A DNA stretch of 37,630 bases from an uncultured Clostridia bacterium (GCA_944381095.1 CALWJW010000011.1:1-37630), one strand, 5' to 3'. Shown: positions 25,636 through 33,785, counted from the first letter of the stretch. Made by a program: numbers and translations. Notes: generated from the sequence alone by a model not told the origin.

Positions 25636-26283
25636 ATGTCTGCTTTTTCCGGATTTGTAAAAAAATTTCTCGGCGGACTCGTCAGAAAATTATACAGAAT
25701 AAACGTCATCGGTGCCGAAAATGAACCCGAAAACGGACCTTTTATCGTTTGTTCAAACCATCTTTCAAACCATGACGTCGTTATACTTTTCGTCACCATG
25801 AAACGCAGAATGCGTTTCCTCGCAAAAGCGGAGCTTTTTAAAATCCCTATACTCTCTCAGGTCGTCAAAGCATTCGGCGCATATCCCATAAAAAGAGGAG
25901 GTGCTGACGTTTCAGCATTGAAAAAGACCATTTCTTTGCTGAAAGACGGAGAAGTAATCTGTTATTTCCCTCAGGGACACCGCTTTCCCGGAGTCGACCC
26001 GTGCGGGACACCGGTGCAGCCAGGTGTCGGTCTTGTAACACGGAAATCAGAAGTTCCGGTACTTCCTGTTCTGATTTCAACAAAAACAAACAAAGTGAAA
26101 ATGTTTCGGAAAACGACCGTTACCATCGGAAAACCGATCAACTTTTCTGAATTCGGGGAAATGGAAAACAACAAGAACGACTATTCCCACATTTCAAATG
26201 TAATTTTCGGAAGAATATGTTCGCTTCCGTCTTCCTACCAAGGAGATATAAACTCTCTGCCCGACTCTCCGGAAAAGAAATAA
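25636..26283 (+). CDS. plsC: 1-acyl-sn-glycerol-3-phosphate acyltransferase family (PlsC-like)
   Basis: A 215-residue membrane-associated acyltransferase for phosphatidate synthesis. The catalytic HX4D motif is His42-Asp47 in SNHLSNHD. The third motif, usually FPEGTR, reads FPQGHR at 111-116, so the glutamate that helps bind glycerol phosphate is glutamine here. The fourth motif region is VPVLPVLI. The ATG at 25636 follows GAAAGGG by six bases; an in-frame ATG at 25573 has no such site. It sits upstream of ispH-S1 and downstream of cmk, a familiar clostridial order. Function as an acyltransferase is likely, but the acceptor may differ because of the motif change. Confidence 0.88.
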   Translation: MSAFSGFVKKFLGGLVRKLYRINVIGAENEPENGPFIVCSNHLSNHDVVILFVTMKRRMRFLAKAELFKIPILSQVVKAFGAYPIKRGGADVSALKKTISLLKDGEVICYFPQGHRFPGVDPCGTPVQPGVGLVTRKSEVPVLPVLISTKTNKVKMFRKTTVTIGKPINFSEFGEMENNKNDYSHISNVIFGRICSLPSSYQGDINSLPDSPEKK

Positions 26284-26376
26284 CGGTTTTATACATTCCG
26301 GCAACACAAACAGAGCTCAGCAAAAAGTACAGTTTTGTCAGTTACAGCCGGATTTTCTGATTCACAGGAGAAAAAA

Positions 26377-28407
26377 ATGAAAATAACTGTCGCAAAAGGC
26401 TCCGGATTTTGCTTCGGAGTCAGACGAGCATTCGGAATACTTGAAAAAGAAATTCATTCACAACCCTGCGGCGGCAAAATCGTCACCCTCGGTAAGTTTG
26501 TCCATAACCCTCAGATAGTCAGTGATCTTGAAAAGCGGGGAGTTCCGTGTGTAAGCGAAGATCAACTTATTTCGCTTGCAACCTCAGCCAATGAAAAACA
26601 ACCGCTGACGGCAGTGCTGAGAACACATGGAATCACAAGAGATCTGAAAGACGCCCTGAACAAGATAGCTGCCGAAAATCCTTTCTTCAAAGTAACGGAC
26701 TGCACCTGCCCGTGTGTTTCAAAAATACATCACATAGTTACGAAAGAAAGCAGCATCGATCCCGAAAATACACTTATAATCATTATCGGAGACGAAAATC
26801 ACCCTGAGGTCAGCGCAATAAAAAGTTACTGCCGGTGCCGGTGCCTGGTTTTCCCGGATCTGAAACATCTCAGTTCGTTGCAGACGGATAAAAAAAGAAT
26901 TGTTTGCGTAGCGCAGACAACTCAAAAACTAACAGAGTGTAAATTATGTCAAAATTATTTGTTAAATAACTTTACAGACGTTAAAATATATGATACAATT
27001 TGCAAAGTTACGGAAGAACGTCAGACCGAAGTAGAAAAGCTGGCCGGTGAATCGGATGTCATGATTATAATAGGCGGCCGGGAGAGCTCAAACACTAACA
27101 AGCTGTTTGAAATTTCAAGCAGGATTCAGCCGAATACCTTCTTTGTTGAGCAGATCAGTGAAATTCCTTTGGACGGCATACATCCGGACGCAAAATTGGG
27201 AATATCTGCGGGAGCTTCCACTCCCGACAGCTTAATTGAGGAGGCTATCAAAGCTATGGAAAACATCGAAAACAAAGAAGATTTCGCGAAACTTCTTGAC
27301 GAAACCGAAATGAATTATCTCAAAACCGGTTCCGTTGTCAAAGGAACAATCGTTTCTGTGGACGACCGCGAAGTCGTTATCGACCTTAAATCAAATCTGA
27401 CCGGATTTATTTCGACAGACGAATTCGACGACGATGATGATTCCCTTAAAGTCGGTGACGAAATTTCCGCCGTTGTTGTAAAGAAAGACGACGAAAACGG
27501 TACCGTCCGCCTTTCAAAGAAAAAAGCCGACAATATTGCCAGTAAGTCAAAGGTCGAAGAAGCCTGCAAAAACGGAGACGTTCTTGAAGGCAAAGTTACC
27601 GATATCATTAAAAAGGACGATACGGCAAAAGGTCTTATCATAAGCGCGTTGCACACCAGATTTTTTGTTCCGGCTTCACAAACCGGTCTTTCAAAGAAGG
27701 ACGACATTTCAACTATGCTGGGCAAAGTCTGCAAATTCAAGGTAACTGAAACAGGCGCAAGCGGAAAGCATCCCGTTGCTTCCATCGCTATTGTTGAAAA
27801 CGAGAAAAAACAAGCTGAAATAGATGAGTTTTGGGCTTCGCTCACAGAAGGTAAAGTTTTCGAAGGTACTGTGAAATCAATGACTGATTATGGCGTTTTT
27901 GTCAATATCGGTCCTCTCGACGGTATGGTGCATAAGTCTGAACTTTCATGGAAACGCTTCCGTGTACCGTCAGATATCGTCTCGGTAGGTGACAAGCTTA
28001 CAGTTTATGTCAAAGATCTGAATCCCGAAAAGAGAAGAATCTCTCTCGGATGTAAAACCGCTGAAAACAATCCCTGGAATATATTTGTTTCAAATTACAG
28101 CGTAGGTGACGTTGTGAACGTTAAGATCGCAAATATTATGAGTTACGGAGCTTTCGCGGAAATAATACCCGGGGTTGACGGTCTTATTCACATTTCTCAA
28201 ATTGCCAACAAGCGCCTCGGAAATCCGGCGGAGGTCCTTCACACCGGTGATCAGGTTGATGCCAAGATAATTGACATTGATACTGAAAAGAAAAAAGTTT
28301 CCCTTTCGGTACGTGCTCTTCTCGAACCTGACGTAAACAACGAGGAAGCGGTAAACGAAACACAAGTCGCAGAAACTGAAACTGACGAACCGGTAGAAAA
28401 CGCCTGA
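26377..28407 (+). CDS. ispH: IspH (HMBPP reductase)-ribosomal protein S1 fusion
   Basis: A bifunctional 676-residue protein. Residues 1-about 285 are IspH, the last enzyme of the MEP isoprenoid pathway, which reduces HMBPP to IPP and DMAPP. The [4Fe-4S] ligands are Cys12 (GFCFGVRRA), Cys111 (CTCPCVSK) and Cys209 (DTICKVTEERQ); active-site His43, His84, His142 with Glu144 (NHPEV), Thr181 and the SSNTNK loop are all present. From about 305 follow four S1 RNA-binding repeats; repeat 3 has GTVKSMTDYGVFVNI and repeat 4 has GAFAEIIPGVDGLIHIS. An acidic tail closes the protein. The start is fixed by ACAGGAG seven bases upstream; a frame from 26335 is longer but lacks a site. Such fusions are known in clostridia. 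Confidence 0.95.
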   Translation: MKITVAKGSGFCFGVRRAFGILEKEIHSQPCGGKIVTLGKFVHNPQIVSDLEKRGVPCVSEDQLISLATSANEKQPLTAVLRTHGITRDLKDALNKIAAENPFFKVTDCTCPCVSKIHHIVTKESSIDPENTLIIIIGDENHPEVSAIKSYCRCRCLVFPDLKHLSSLQTDKKRIVCVAQTTQKLTECKLCQNYLLNNFTDVKIYDTICKVTEERQTEVEKLAGESDVMIIIGGRESSNTNKLFEISSRIQPNTFFVEQISEIPLDGIHPDAKLGISAGASTPDSLIEEAIKAMENIENKEDFAKLLDETEMNYLKTGSVVKGTIVSVDDREVVIDLKSNLTGFISTDEFDDDDDSLKVGDEISAVVVKKDDENGTVRLSKKKADNIASKSKVEEACKNGDVLEGKVTDIIKKDDTAKGLIISALHTRFFVPASQTGLSKKDDISTMLGKVCKFKVTETGASGKHPVASIAIVENEKKQAEIDEFWASLTEGKVFEGTVKSMTDYGVFVNIGPLDGMVHKSELSWKRFRVPSDIVSVGDKLTVYVKDLNPEKRRISLGCKTAENNPWNIFVSNYSVGDVVNVKIANIMSYGAFAEIIPGVDGLIHISQIANKRLGNPAEVLHTGDQVDAKIIDIDTEKKKVSLSVRALLEPDVNNEEAVNETQVAETETDEPVENA

Positions 28408-28726
28408 CATTTATTTCGGTCTGTTCACATGCGATCCGGCACATTCTCTGCCTTTCTGAAAAGAGTCCGCCATCAGAGTTGTTTTTGTATTTGACCCGAT
28501 TTTGTTTTTGACTAATGAGATCAGTTCCCCATTCGGAGGTGTAATACAGCCTTCCGGGACTTAAAAATGCTATGAAATGACTGTTGCTCTTCTCGGGCTT
28601 TTACAATATGCGCCTTCATTCGGTTTTTTTACTCATACTGAGCCGGACTTTTTGACCGGAGTTTTGAGTGGCATAAAACGCGAGTCAACTGACACTGAGT
28701 TCAACGGCAAGCAACAGAAAAATATT

Positions 28727-28758
28727 AAAGCCGTGCGGTTTTTTCCCGCGCGGCTTTT
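28727..28758 (+). terminator. Intrinsic terminator downstream of ispH-S1
   Basis: GCCGTGCGG pairs with CCGCGCGGC (one G-T pair) around a 7-base T-rich loop, followed by TTTT. Confidence 0.8.
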
Positions 28759-28838
28759 GTTATCCTTAAATTTCCTGCTATTTCGCTGATTTGTCGCTAC
28801 ATTATATCGATCAATAAACCAATGCTATAACGTAATCA

Positions 28839-28877
28839 GGTCAGAACTTATCCTAATACAGTTCTGACCCGTTTTTA
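28839..28877 (+). terminator. Second intrinsic terminator, without an obvious gene
   Basis: GGTCAGAAC pairs perfectly with GTTCTGACC around 13 bases, followed by CGTTTTTA. Only 80 bases separate it from the terminator at 28727-28758. Confidence 0.7.
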
Positions 28878-28968
28878 TCGTGTGCCGGTAGCAACCTTCC
28901 ATTTCAGGAAAACATAACTGCACTTTTCAGAAGAACTTTTCAGTAATATCAGAAATAGCACCGTAAAT

Positions 28969-29304
28969 TCAAACTTCTTCTTTATCCAGAAGCTTCATCA
29001 CAATATTTTCCTTACAAGGCAGCACGTTGATATGACAACTTTTTCCGTCATTGAACATAAGCTGAAATCTTTTTAAAGGTTCATTTTTTGTCTGCACGCC
29101 GAATTCAAGGTCGGCATCCACAGCGCAAAAATCAATTACGTCATCCTTGCAGAACACATAGTCTTCCTTGCCGATCCCATATATTACAAAAGCCGACTTC
29201 TTTTTCTTTCTGATGACAGAAAGAAAACAGTCGTCAAAATCACCGCCGGTTACATAACCGATTTTTCTGAAATTGAATCTAAGTATAGTTAATAAATACC
29301 CCAT
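28969..29304 (-). CDS. Small protein of unknown function, divergent from an XRE regulator
   Basis: A 111-residue soluble protein with no family I recognise. It has alternating beta-strand-like segments (KKSAFVIYGIGKEDYVF, LKRFQLMFNDGKSCHINVLP) and ends in a charged helix, which would fit a small PH-like or beta-sandwich fold, but this is only an impression. The ATG has a GGAG site six bases upstream. It has a perfect consensus promoter and lies back to back with an XRE regulator, with a palindrome between them, which suggests that it is the regulated target. Confidence 0.7.
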   Translation of the reverse strand: MGYLLTILRFNFRKIGYVTGGDFDDCFLSVIRKKKKSAFVIYGIGKEDYVFCKDDVIDFCAVDADLEFGVQTKNEPLKRFQLMFNDGKSCHINVLPCKENIVMKLLDKEEV

Positions 29305-29335
29305 TCTTTACTCCAATTTATCAGATGTCAGTATT

Positions 29336-29364
29336 ATTATAACAAATTCCAATTTTTTTGTCAA
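29336..29364 (-). promoter_or_regulatory. Consensus sigma-A promoter of the unknown gene
   Basis: On the minus strand TTGACA (29364-29359), 17-base spacer, TATAAT (29341-29336). Such a strong promoter beside a regulator gene suggests repression. Confidence 0.85.
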
Positions 29365-29370
29365 GTTTAG

Positions 29371-29388
29371 TTTATCATTTGTGATAAA
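29371..29388. promoter_or_regulatory. Palindromic operator candidate between divergent genes
   Basis: TTTATCA-TTTG-TGATAAA, perfect 7-base arms with a 4-base centre, seven bases beyond the -35 box of the unknown gene and about 20 bases before a TATAAT (29410-29415) of the XRE gene. Half-sites TTTATCA recur at 29317-29323 and 29761-29767. Confidence 0.65.
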
Positions 29389-29451
29389 TATATATCTTTC
29401 AATACAAGATATAATAATGTTGAATACTTAGATTGCCGGAAGGATAATGTT

Positions 29452-29745
29452 ATGATTCTGAATATTGCTGATAAAATCAGACTGCTTAGAGAACAGCGAG
29501 GGCTTACTCAGACTGATCTCGCCAAAATGCTTGGAATTTCCAGAAGCGCCGTTAATTCCTGGGAAATGTCGCTGTCTTTGCCTTCACTGACAAACATTGT
29601 CGAACTGGCAAAAATATTTCATGTGTCAACTGATTTTTTACTCTCAGTGTCTGATAAATTTCTTCTTGACATTACAGACCTTTCAAGCGATGAAAAAGAG
29701 ATAGTAACAAAAATGGTGGCTTGCTTTTTAAAAAAGCGAAAATAA
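29452..29745 (+). CDS. XRE-family helix-turn-helix regulator
   Basis: A 97-residue DNA-binding protein. The N-terminal HTH_3 domain is complete: IRLLREQRGLTQTDLAKMLG, SRSAVNSWE for the recognition helix, then LPSLTNIVELAKIFHVSTDFLL. A short C-terminal tail (SSDEKEIVTKMVACFLKKRK) may mediate dimerisation. GGAAGGA lies just before the ATG. It is divergent from the unknown gene and likely controls both through the palindrome between them. A weak terminator follows. Confidence 0.93.
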   Translation: MILNIADKIRLLREQRGLTQTDLAKMLGISRSAVNSWEMSLSLPSLTNIVELAKIFHVSTDFLLSVSDKFLLDITDLSSDEKEIVTKMVACFLKKRK

Positions 29746-29773
29746 CCGGGACTCCTAAGCTTTATCATCTTTT

Positions 29774-29799
29774 GTGATTTATATCAAATCACTTTTTTT
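29774..29799 (+). terminator. Weak AT-rich terminator after the XRE gene
   Basis: GTGATTT pairs with AAATCAC around ATATC, followed by seven Ts. Confidence 0.6.
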
Positions 29800-29816
29800 A
29801 TTTTACGTCAAATTTT

Positions 29817-29997
29817 TTAAGGCAACACCGCACAATTCTGACTGCGCAAATCTGCCGTCAGATTTTTCGTCAAACAAACCAAATTGACGCAGGCAATAGT
29901 GGATCTATTGACAAGGAGATTTGTGCAGTTTGGCGAAAAAAATGCAAAAAGTTGTGCGGTCAAGGCGCGAGCCGTGAATTGCGCGGTGGTGCCTTAA
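29817..29997. mobile_element. MITE-like element with 22-bp terminal inverted repeats
   Basis: A 181-bp element without coding capacity. The left end (29817-29838) and right end (29976-29997) are inverted repeats agreeing at 20 of 22 positions; both begin TTAAGGCA and end GCAATTC or ACAATTC. Inside, CGTCAA and TTGACG form a hairpin, and TTTTTCGTCAAAC on the left has a partly matching inverse GTTTGGCGAAAAA on the right. TTAA at both ends may be part of the repeat or a duplicated target. No transposase is nearby, so it would depend on one elsewhere in the genome. Confidence 0.7.
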
Positions 29998-30101
29998 GTT
30001 CGGACGGATCGTTTTTTGCGAAATTGCTTATTTTAATTTATTTTACTATTTCCTGCCATAGTTACCGTTTTTCGGTTTGAATTGCCGAAAATCTCTGCTT
30101 T

Positions 30102-31010
30102 TCATACTGATAACGTATCGCCGCTCTTTTCACTTTTTTCGCCGCTAATCACCTTGCGACGATACGCCTCAGCACTTAACACAGTATATTCGGTTACGTT
30201 CCTCACCGTCTCTCCATCGACCTGCAATGCTGTCGGTCTGTCGAAACTGACATGTATTTCACTTCCGGAAAACATTTTTACTATGTCTTTCCTGTCCTTA
30301 TGCGCTCCGCTGAATATCATGGGAAAGGTGATAAGAGTTCTGATACGGCTTTTACAGCTTACTACAACTGTCGTAACTGTGCCTTCCCGGTTAAGCCTGT
30401 CCTGCACCGGAGCTATCATCATTCCACCGCCGTAATATCTGCCGTTCATTGTCGGCACAAGCCATACATTTGCGTATCGCGATTTTACTCCGTCAACGGT
30501 GACTTCTGCTGTAACAGGTCTGTATGCGTAAAGCAGACCTTTCAGCGCTATCCGAGTGTAATTTATCGGTTTCTTTGTTTTCCGCTTTATCCTGTCTGCC
30601 TCTTCACAGCAATACCCGTCTATTCCGTAACCGATTCCGTTTATAAAGCGATAAACTTTACCGTTGACTTCTGCCACAGGCAGGTTCTCTATGTATCTGT
30701 TCAGTCTTACAGGAAGCGTTTTCTCCCTGTCTGCTATGTCGTTCATAAAATCGTTACCGCTGCCGGTCGGATAATAATATATGTTTTTTTCAGGAACTTT
30801 ATTACCAAGTCGGTTTATAAAACGATTGAGTGTACCGTCTCCGCCTGCAAGAACAATTTCAATTCCGTCAGACAACAATTTTTCCATATCACAGTCTTCA
30901 AGACCGGTCACATCTTTCATTATATAACTGTCGTCAGTATTTTTTGCTTTGAGTGCATTTTTTTCGCCGCTTCCGTTATCTGAAAGAGAATTAAATAACA
31001 AGTACTTCAT
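30102..31010 (-). CDS. Diacylglycerol kinase-family lipid kinase
   Basis: A 302-residue cytoplasmic enzyme of the DagK/YegS/BmrU family, which phosphorylates diacylglycerol or related lipids with ATP. The nucleotide motif GGDGT is at 56-60, with TGSGNDFMNDIA soon after, GRYYGGGM in the beta-sandwich domain and the late QVDGE segment. Length fits the family. It has only a weak GGCGG ribosome site and is divergent from dpaA. Nothing close by hints at its lipid substrate. Confidence 0.9.
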   Translation of the reverse strand: MKYLLFNSLSDNGSGEKNALKAKNTDDSYIMKDVTGLEDCDMEKLLSDGIEIVLAGGDGTLNRFINRLGNKVPEKNIYYYPTGSGNDFMNDIADREKTLPVRLNRYIENLPVAEVNGKVYRFINGIGYGIDGYCCEEADRIKRKTKKPINYTRIALKGLLYAYRPVTAEVTVDGVKSRYANVWLVPTMNGRYYGGGMMIAPVQDRLNREGTVTTVVVSCKSRIRTLITFPMIFSGAHKDRKDIVKMFSGSEIHVSFDRPTALQVDGETVRNVTEYTVLSAEAYRRKVISGEKSEKSGDTLSV

Positions 31011-31136
31011 AAAACTACCGCCGATTATTTTACAAATCTTCTTTTTTTATCGTATTTTTGTACGTATATTATACACAATTGCCCGTCATTTGTCAATATT
31101 AGGTAAAAATTGCCTTGATATTTTCTTTCCGGTTTA

Positions 31137-31163
31137 ACCTTCCTGCATTTAATGCATACCTTA
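31137..31163 (+). promoter_or_regulatory. Sigma-K-like promoter upstream of dpaA
   Basis: An AC doublet (31137-31138), 16-base spacer, and CATACCTTA (31155-31163) match the sigma-K pattern AC-N16/17-CATAnnnTA. It lies 54 bases before the dpaA start. In Bacillus subtilis the same operon (spoVF) is made in the mother cell under sigma-K. Confidence 0.5.
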
Positions 31164-31216
31164 CCATTAGACAGATTGATTTATTCTATTATTTTTCTGG
31201 TAAAGGTTGGTTGCAA

Positions 31217-32068
31217 ATGCACGAAAAAAAAATTGCCGTTATCGGCGGTGACAAAAGACAAAAATATCTTGCGGATTATTTTTCTCTGCTCGGTTACAAA
31301 ACAGTGATTTTCGGCGCAAAAAACATTCCGGATACCGCCTCCGACCTCACTGATGCTCTCTCCGGAGCTTACGCTGCGGTTCTTCCCTTTCCGATTTCAC
31401 CTGACGGAGTTTTTCTCAACGCTTTCTGTGAAGATTGCAACATCCGACTGTCTTTTTTATTTTCAGAGATTGATCGGCTTAGCGTCAGCAGGATCTTCGG
31501 CGGACTTGTAACCGCTCCCGTTTCTGCGGAAGCTGAAAAATACGGCATCCGCATATTTGATTACGGTGACGTCGAGGAAGTGAAGATAAAAAACGCACTG
31601 TGTACTGCCGAAGGTGCTGTGGAAATTGCCCTTCGTGAACTTCCGTTTACGCTGTCAGGCTCTGTCTGCTGCGTTCTCGGCTACGGCAGAATTGGAAGAA
31701 TTTTATCATTACGGCTCAGAGATTTCGGCGCCAAAGTAACCGTTTTTGTCAGACGTCCGGAAATCGCCGCTTTGGTTTTGACTGACTCTATGAACTTCTC
31801 TTACAACGTTCCGGACGCGTCGGTAAATGCCGACCTGATCTTCAACACGGTGCCTGCCGTGCTTCTAAACGAAAAGATCCTCCCTAAGCTGAAAAAAAAC
31901 TGCCTGATAATCGACCTTGCCTCCGCTCCCGGCGGAGTTGACTTTTCAGAAGCCGAAAAACTCGGAATCAATGTCATCTGGGCACGTTCTCTCCCCGGAA
32001 AAACCGCTCCGCTTACTGCCGCGCGTATTATCGCCGACTCAGTATCCGCAGAACTTGACAAAAGTTGA
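31217..32068 (+). CDS. dpaA: Dipicolinate synthase subunit A
   Basis: A 283-residue NAD(P)-binding protein, SpoVFA, which with DpaB makes dipicolinic acid for the spore core from a lysine-pathway intermediate. It has an N-terminal nucleotide-fold start KKIAVIGGDKRQKYLADYF and a second Rossmann motif in VLGYGRIGRILSLRLRDFG. LIIDLASAPGGVDF and the closing LPGKTAPLTAARI follow, all typical of DpaA. The ATG at 31217 is chosen over the long frame starting at 31115 because it matches the family N terminus and follows AAAGG (ten bases, a bit long). Confidence 0.94.
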   Translation: MHEKKIAVIGGDKRQKYLADYFSLLGYKTVIFGAKNIPDTASDLTDALSGAYAAVLPFPISPDGVFLNAFCEDCNIRLSFLFSEIDRLSVSRIFGGLVTAPVSAEAEKYGIRIFDYGDVEEVKIKNALCTAEGAVEIALRELPFTLSGSVCCVLGYGRIGRILSLRLRDFGAKVTVFVRRPEIAALVLTDSMNFSYNVPDASVNADLIFNTVPAVLLNEKILPKLKKNCLIIDLASAPGGVDFSEAEKLGINVIWARSLPGKTAPLTAARIIADSVSAELDKS

Positions 32069-32084
32069 AAGAAAGGATTTTTGT

Positions 32085-32645
32085 ATGAAAATCGGTTATG
32101 CATTGACTGGTTCTTTCTGTACTGTTCAGCGTTCACTGATTGAGCTGCGACAGCTTGCCGAAAACAACACCGTCATACCGATCGTGAGTGAAAATGTCGC
32201 CAATACTGATACAAGGTTCGGAACTGCGCGCGAAACCCTTTCGCTTATTACAGGAATCTGCGGGCGACCGCCTATCGCTTCCGTTGTAGACGCCGAACCA
32301 CTCGGTCCGTCTCAACCCCTTGACGCCCTGATAATTTGTCCTTGCACCGGAAATACTCTCGCAAAGCTCGCAAACGGTATCACCGACACCTCGGTTACTA
32401 TGGCGGCCAAGGCTCACCTTCGCTGTGACCGACCGCTTATCATAGCTGTCTCTTCAAATGATGCTTTGTCTCAGAATTTAAAAAATATTGCCACAATGCT
32501 GCAACGTAAAAGCGTTTATTTTGTCCCTTTCCGACAGGACAGTCCAACGTCAAAGCCTCACTCACTTGTAAGCGATTTCGGCCTTTTGTCCGAAACTCTG
32601 AACTGCGCAATGAATCTGAAACAGTTACAGCCACTACTCATATGA
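32085..32645 (+). CDS. dpaB: Dipicolinate synthase subunit B
   Basis: A 186-residue flavoprotein-fold protein, SpoVFB, the partner of DpaA. The N terminus MKIGYALTGSFCT, the conserved CPCTGNTLAKLANGITD, and the RPLIIAVSSNDALS segment are those of the family. GAAAGGA lies ten bases before the ATG and the start is 16 bases after the dpaA stop, so both are cotranscribed. The pair shows that the organism belongs to the clostridia that use the Bacillus-type dipicolinate synthase. Confidence 0.95.
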   Translation: MKIGYALTGSFCTVQRSLIELRQLAENNTVIPIVSENVANTDTRFGTARETLSLITGICGRPPIASVVDAEPLGPSQPLDALIICPCTGNTLAKLANGITDTSVTMAAKAHLRCDRPLIIAVSSNDALSQNLKNIATMLQRKSVYFVPFRQDSPTSKPHSLVSDFGLLSETLNCAMNLKQLQPLLI

Positions 32646-32649
32646 AAAG

Positions 32650-32678
32650 CCGTACGGTTGCGTGACGCAGCCGTACGG
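32650..32678 (+). terminator. Hairpin at the end of dpaB
   Basis: CCGTACGG is repeated around TTGCGTGACGCAG, forming a 12-pair stem with one T-G pair. No T run follows, so termination is not certain. Confidence 0.5.
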
Positions 32679-32886
32679 ACTTCTGTATTTCCGACTTATA
32701 GATGTATTCAATAATCGGCTTACTGTTCCTACGCCCGAATTCCGACCGTATTTCCGATTTAAATCAATCTCTCATTTATTCGTCAAGACTCCTATCCGGA
32801 TACCATGTCTGTAAATTTTCGGCTCGAAAGCTGATCGTATACTTAACATTTTCTTTTACTATGCGATTAGTTTTCAGATAAACGAC

Positions 32887-33687
32887 TCACTTTTTCAGTG
32901 ATCTCAAAAAGATGTTGCTGTCGTTTACCCACCTTGCGTACTGAGAATCAATCAATTCGCTTTTTCCCTGTGACGTGATGTGATTGGCAAGCGAAAGTCC
33001 GTGAGGACCGTACGGATAGACATGCAGTTCAAATGTTACCCCCGCTTTTGCGTATGCCTGTGCCATTAGAAGTGAATTTTCTACCGGAACAAGCTCATCC
33101 TCAGCCGTATGTATGATAAATGCCGGCGAGCTGTCCTTGTCAACATGTCTTTCAAGTGAATAATATTCAAGCTGCCGGGTTGTCGGATTTTCACATCCGC
33201 ACAAGTTAACAAAAGATCCTTTATGCGGATGCTCAGTTCCGCTGATTACAGGGTAACAAAGTACAACTCCGTCAGGTCGGTTTTCTCCTGCTTTTATTCC
33301 CGCGGCATGCACGGCATTCTCTGACTTCCACATTGTTGCAAGTGAGCCGCACAGATGTCCGCCTGCCGAAAATCCTACCGCGAATATCATATCTTCAGAA
33401 ATCGAAAGCGCTTTGCTGTTTCTTCGTATATATGCGACAGCTTCCGACGCCTGCGCAAGCGGTCTTTCTCCGGACGCCTCTCTGCCGACCGAATAATGAA
33501 GTACAAAAGCCTTATACCCAAGGGCAAGATAGGCAAGCGCAATCGGTTCTCCCTCTCTCTCGGTGCACACAACGCTGTACCCGCCTCCCGGTATAACAAG
33601 CATCGCCGGTTTTGCCGTCACATCATCACTTAAATATTCAAACAGCACTCCGCCGGTCTTTTCAAGTGAAGTTTTCCTGAAAATCAC
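32887..33687 (-). CDS. Alpha/beta hydrolase, acetyl-xylan esterase-like
   Basis: A 266-residue alpha/beta hydrolase. The oxyanion region is PGGGYSVV at 33-40, the nucleophile is Ser107 in GFSAGGH, an acid candidate lies in TAEDELVP, and the histidine in YGPHGLSLA completes the triad. This set resembles the BD-FAE/hemicellulose esterase group that removes acetyl groups from plant sugars. No signal peptide is present, so it should act inside the cell. The start is GTG, with GGAGG eight bases upstream. It has its own promoter and is divergent from the MATE gene. Confidence 0.9.
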   Translation of the reverse strand: MIFRKTSLEKTGGVLFEYLSDDVTAKPAMLVIPGGGYSVVCTEREGEPIALAYLALGYKAFVLHYSVGREASGERPLAQASEAVAYIRRNSKALSISEDMIFAVGFSAGGHLCGSLATMWKSENAVHAAGIKAGENRPDGVVLCYPVISGTEHPHKGSFVNLCGCENPTTRQLEYYSLERHVDKDSSPAFIIHTAEDELVPVENSLLMAQAYAKAGVTFELHVYPYGPHGLSLANHITSQGKSELIDSQYARWVNDSNIFLRSLKK

Positions 33688-33711
33688 AGTCAGTTCCTCC
33701 TTTTTTTATTC

Positions 33712-33740
33712 ATTCTACCATATTGTTTATATTTTTTCAA
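33712..33740 (-). promoter_or_regulatory. Sigma-A promoter of the hydrolase gene
   Basis: On the minus strand TTGAAA (33740-33735), 17-base spacer, TAGAAT (33717-33712), 24 bases before the GTG start. Confidence 0.7.
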
Positions 33741-33757
33741 TACAAATGCCAAAAGTA

Positions 33758-33785
33758 TTGACATTCGTTTTTTTTCTGTTATAAT
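33758..33785 (+). promoter_or_regulatory. Sigma-A promoter of the MATE-DUF4375 unit
   Basis: TTGACA (33758-33763), 16-base spacer, TATAAT (33780-33785). The leader of about 120 bases contains no obvious structure. Confidence 0.75.

Larger units (their letters stand above)
28408..28968. other. 561-base gene-free stretch with two plus-strand terminators
   Basis: Lies between the ispH-S1 stop and the end of the minus-strand gene at 28969. A 70-codon frame at 28577-28789 runs through the first terminator and has no family features, so I do not call it. The first terminator is about 320 bases past the S1 stop. The second has no gene before it, so a short RNA between the two is possible. Confidence 0.5.

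Noticed and set aside
28577-28789. Possible 70-residue gene after ispH-S1
   Set aside because: It runs through a good terminator hairpin, has no ribosome site and no recognisable composition.
28969-29745. Toxin-antitoxin pair
   Set aside because: The genes are divergent, not cotranscribed, and the 111-residue protein matches no toxin family that I can recognise; kept as a regulator-target pair.
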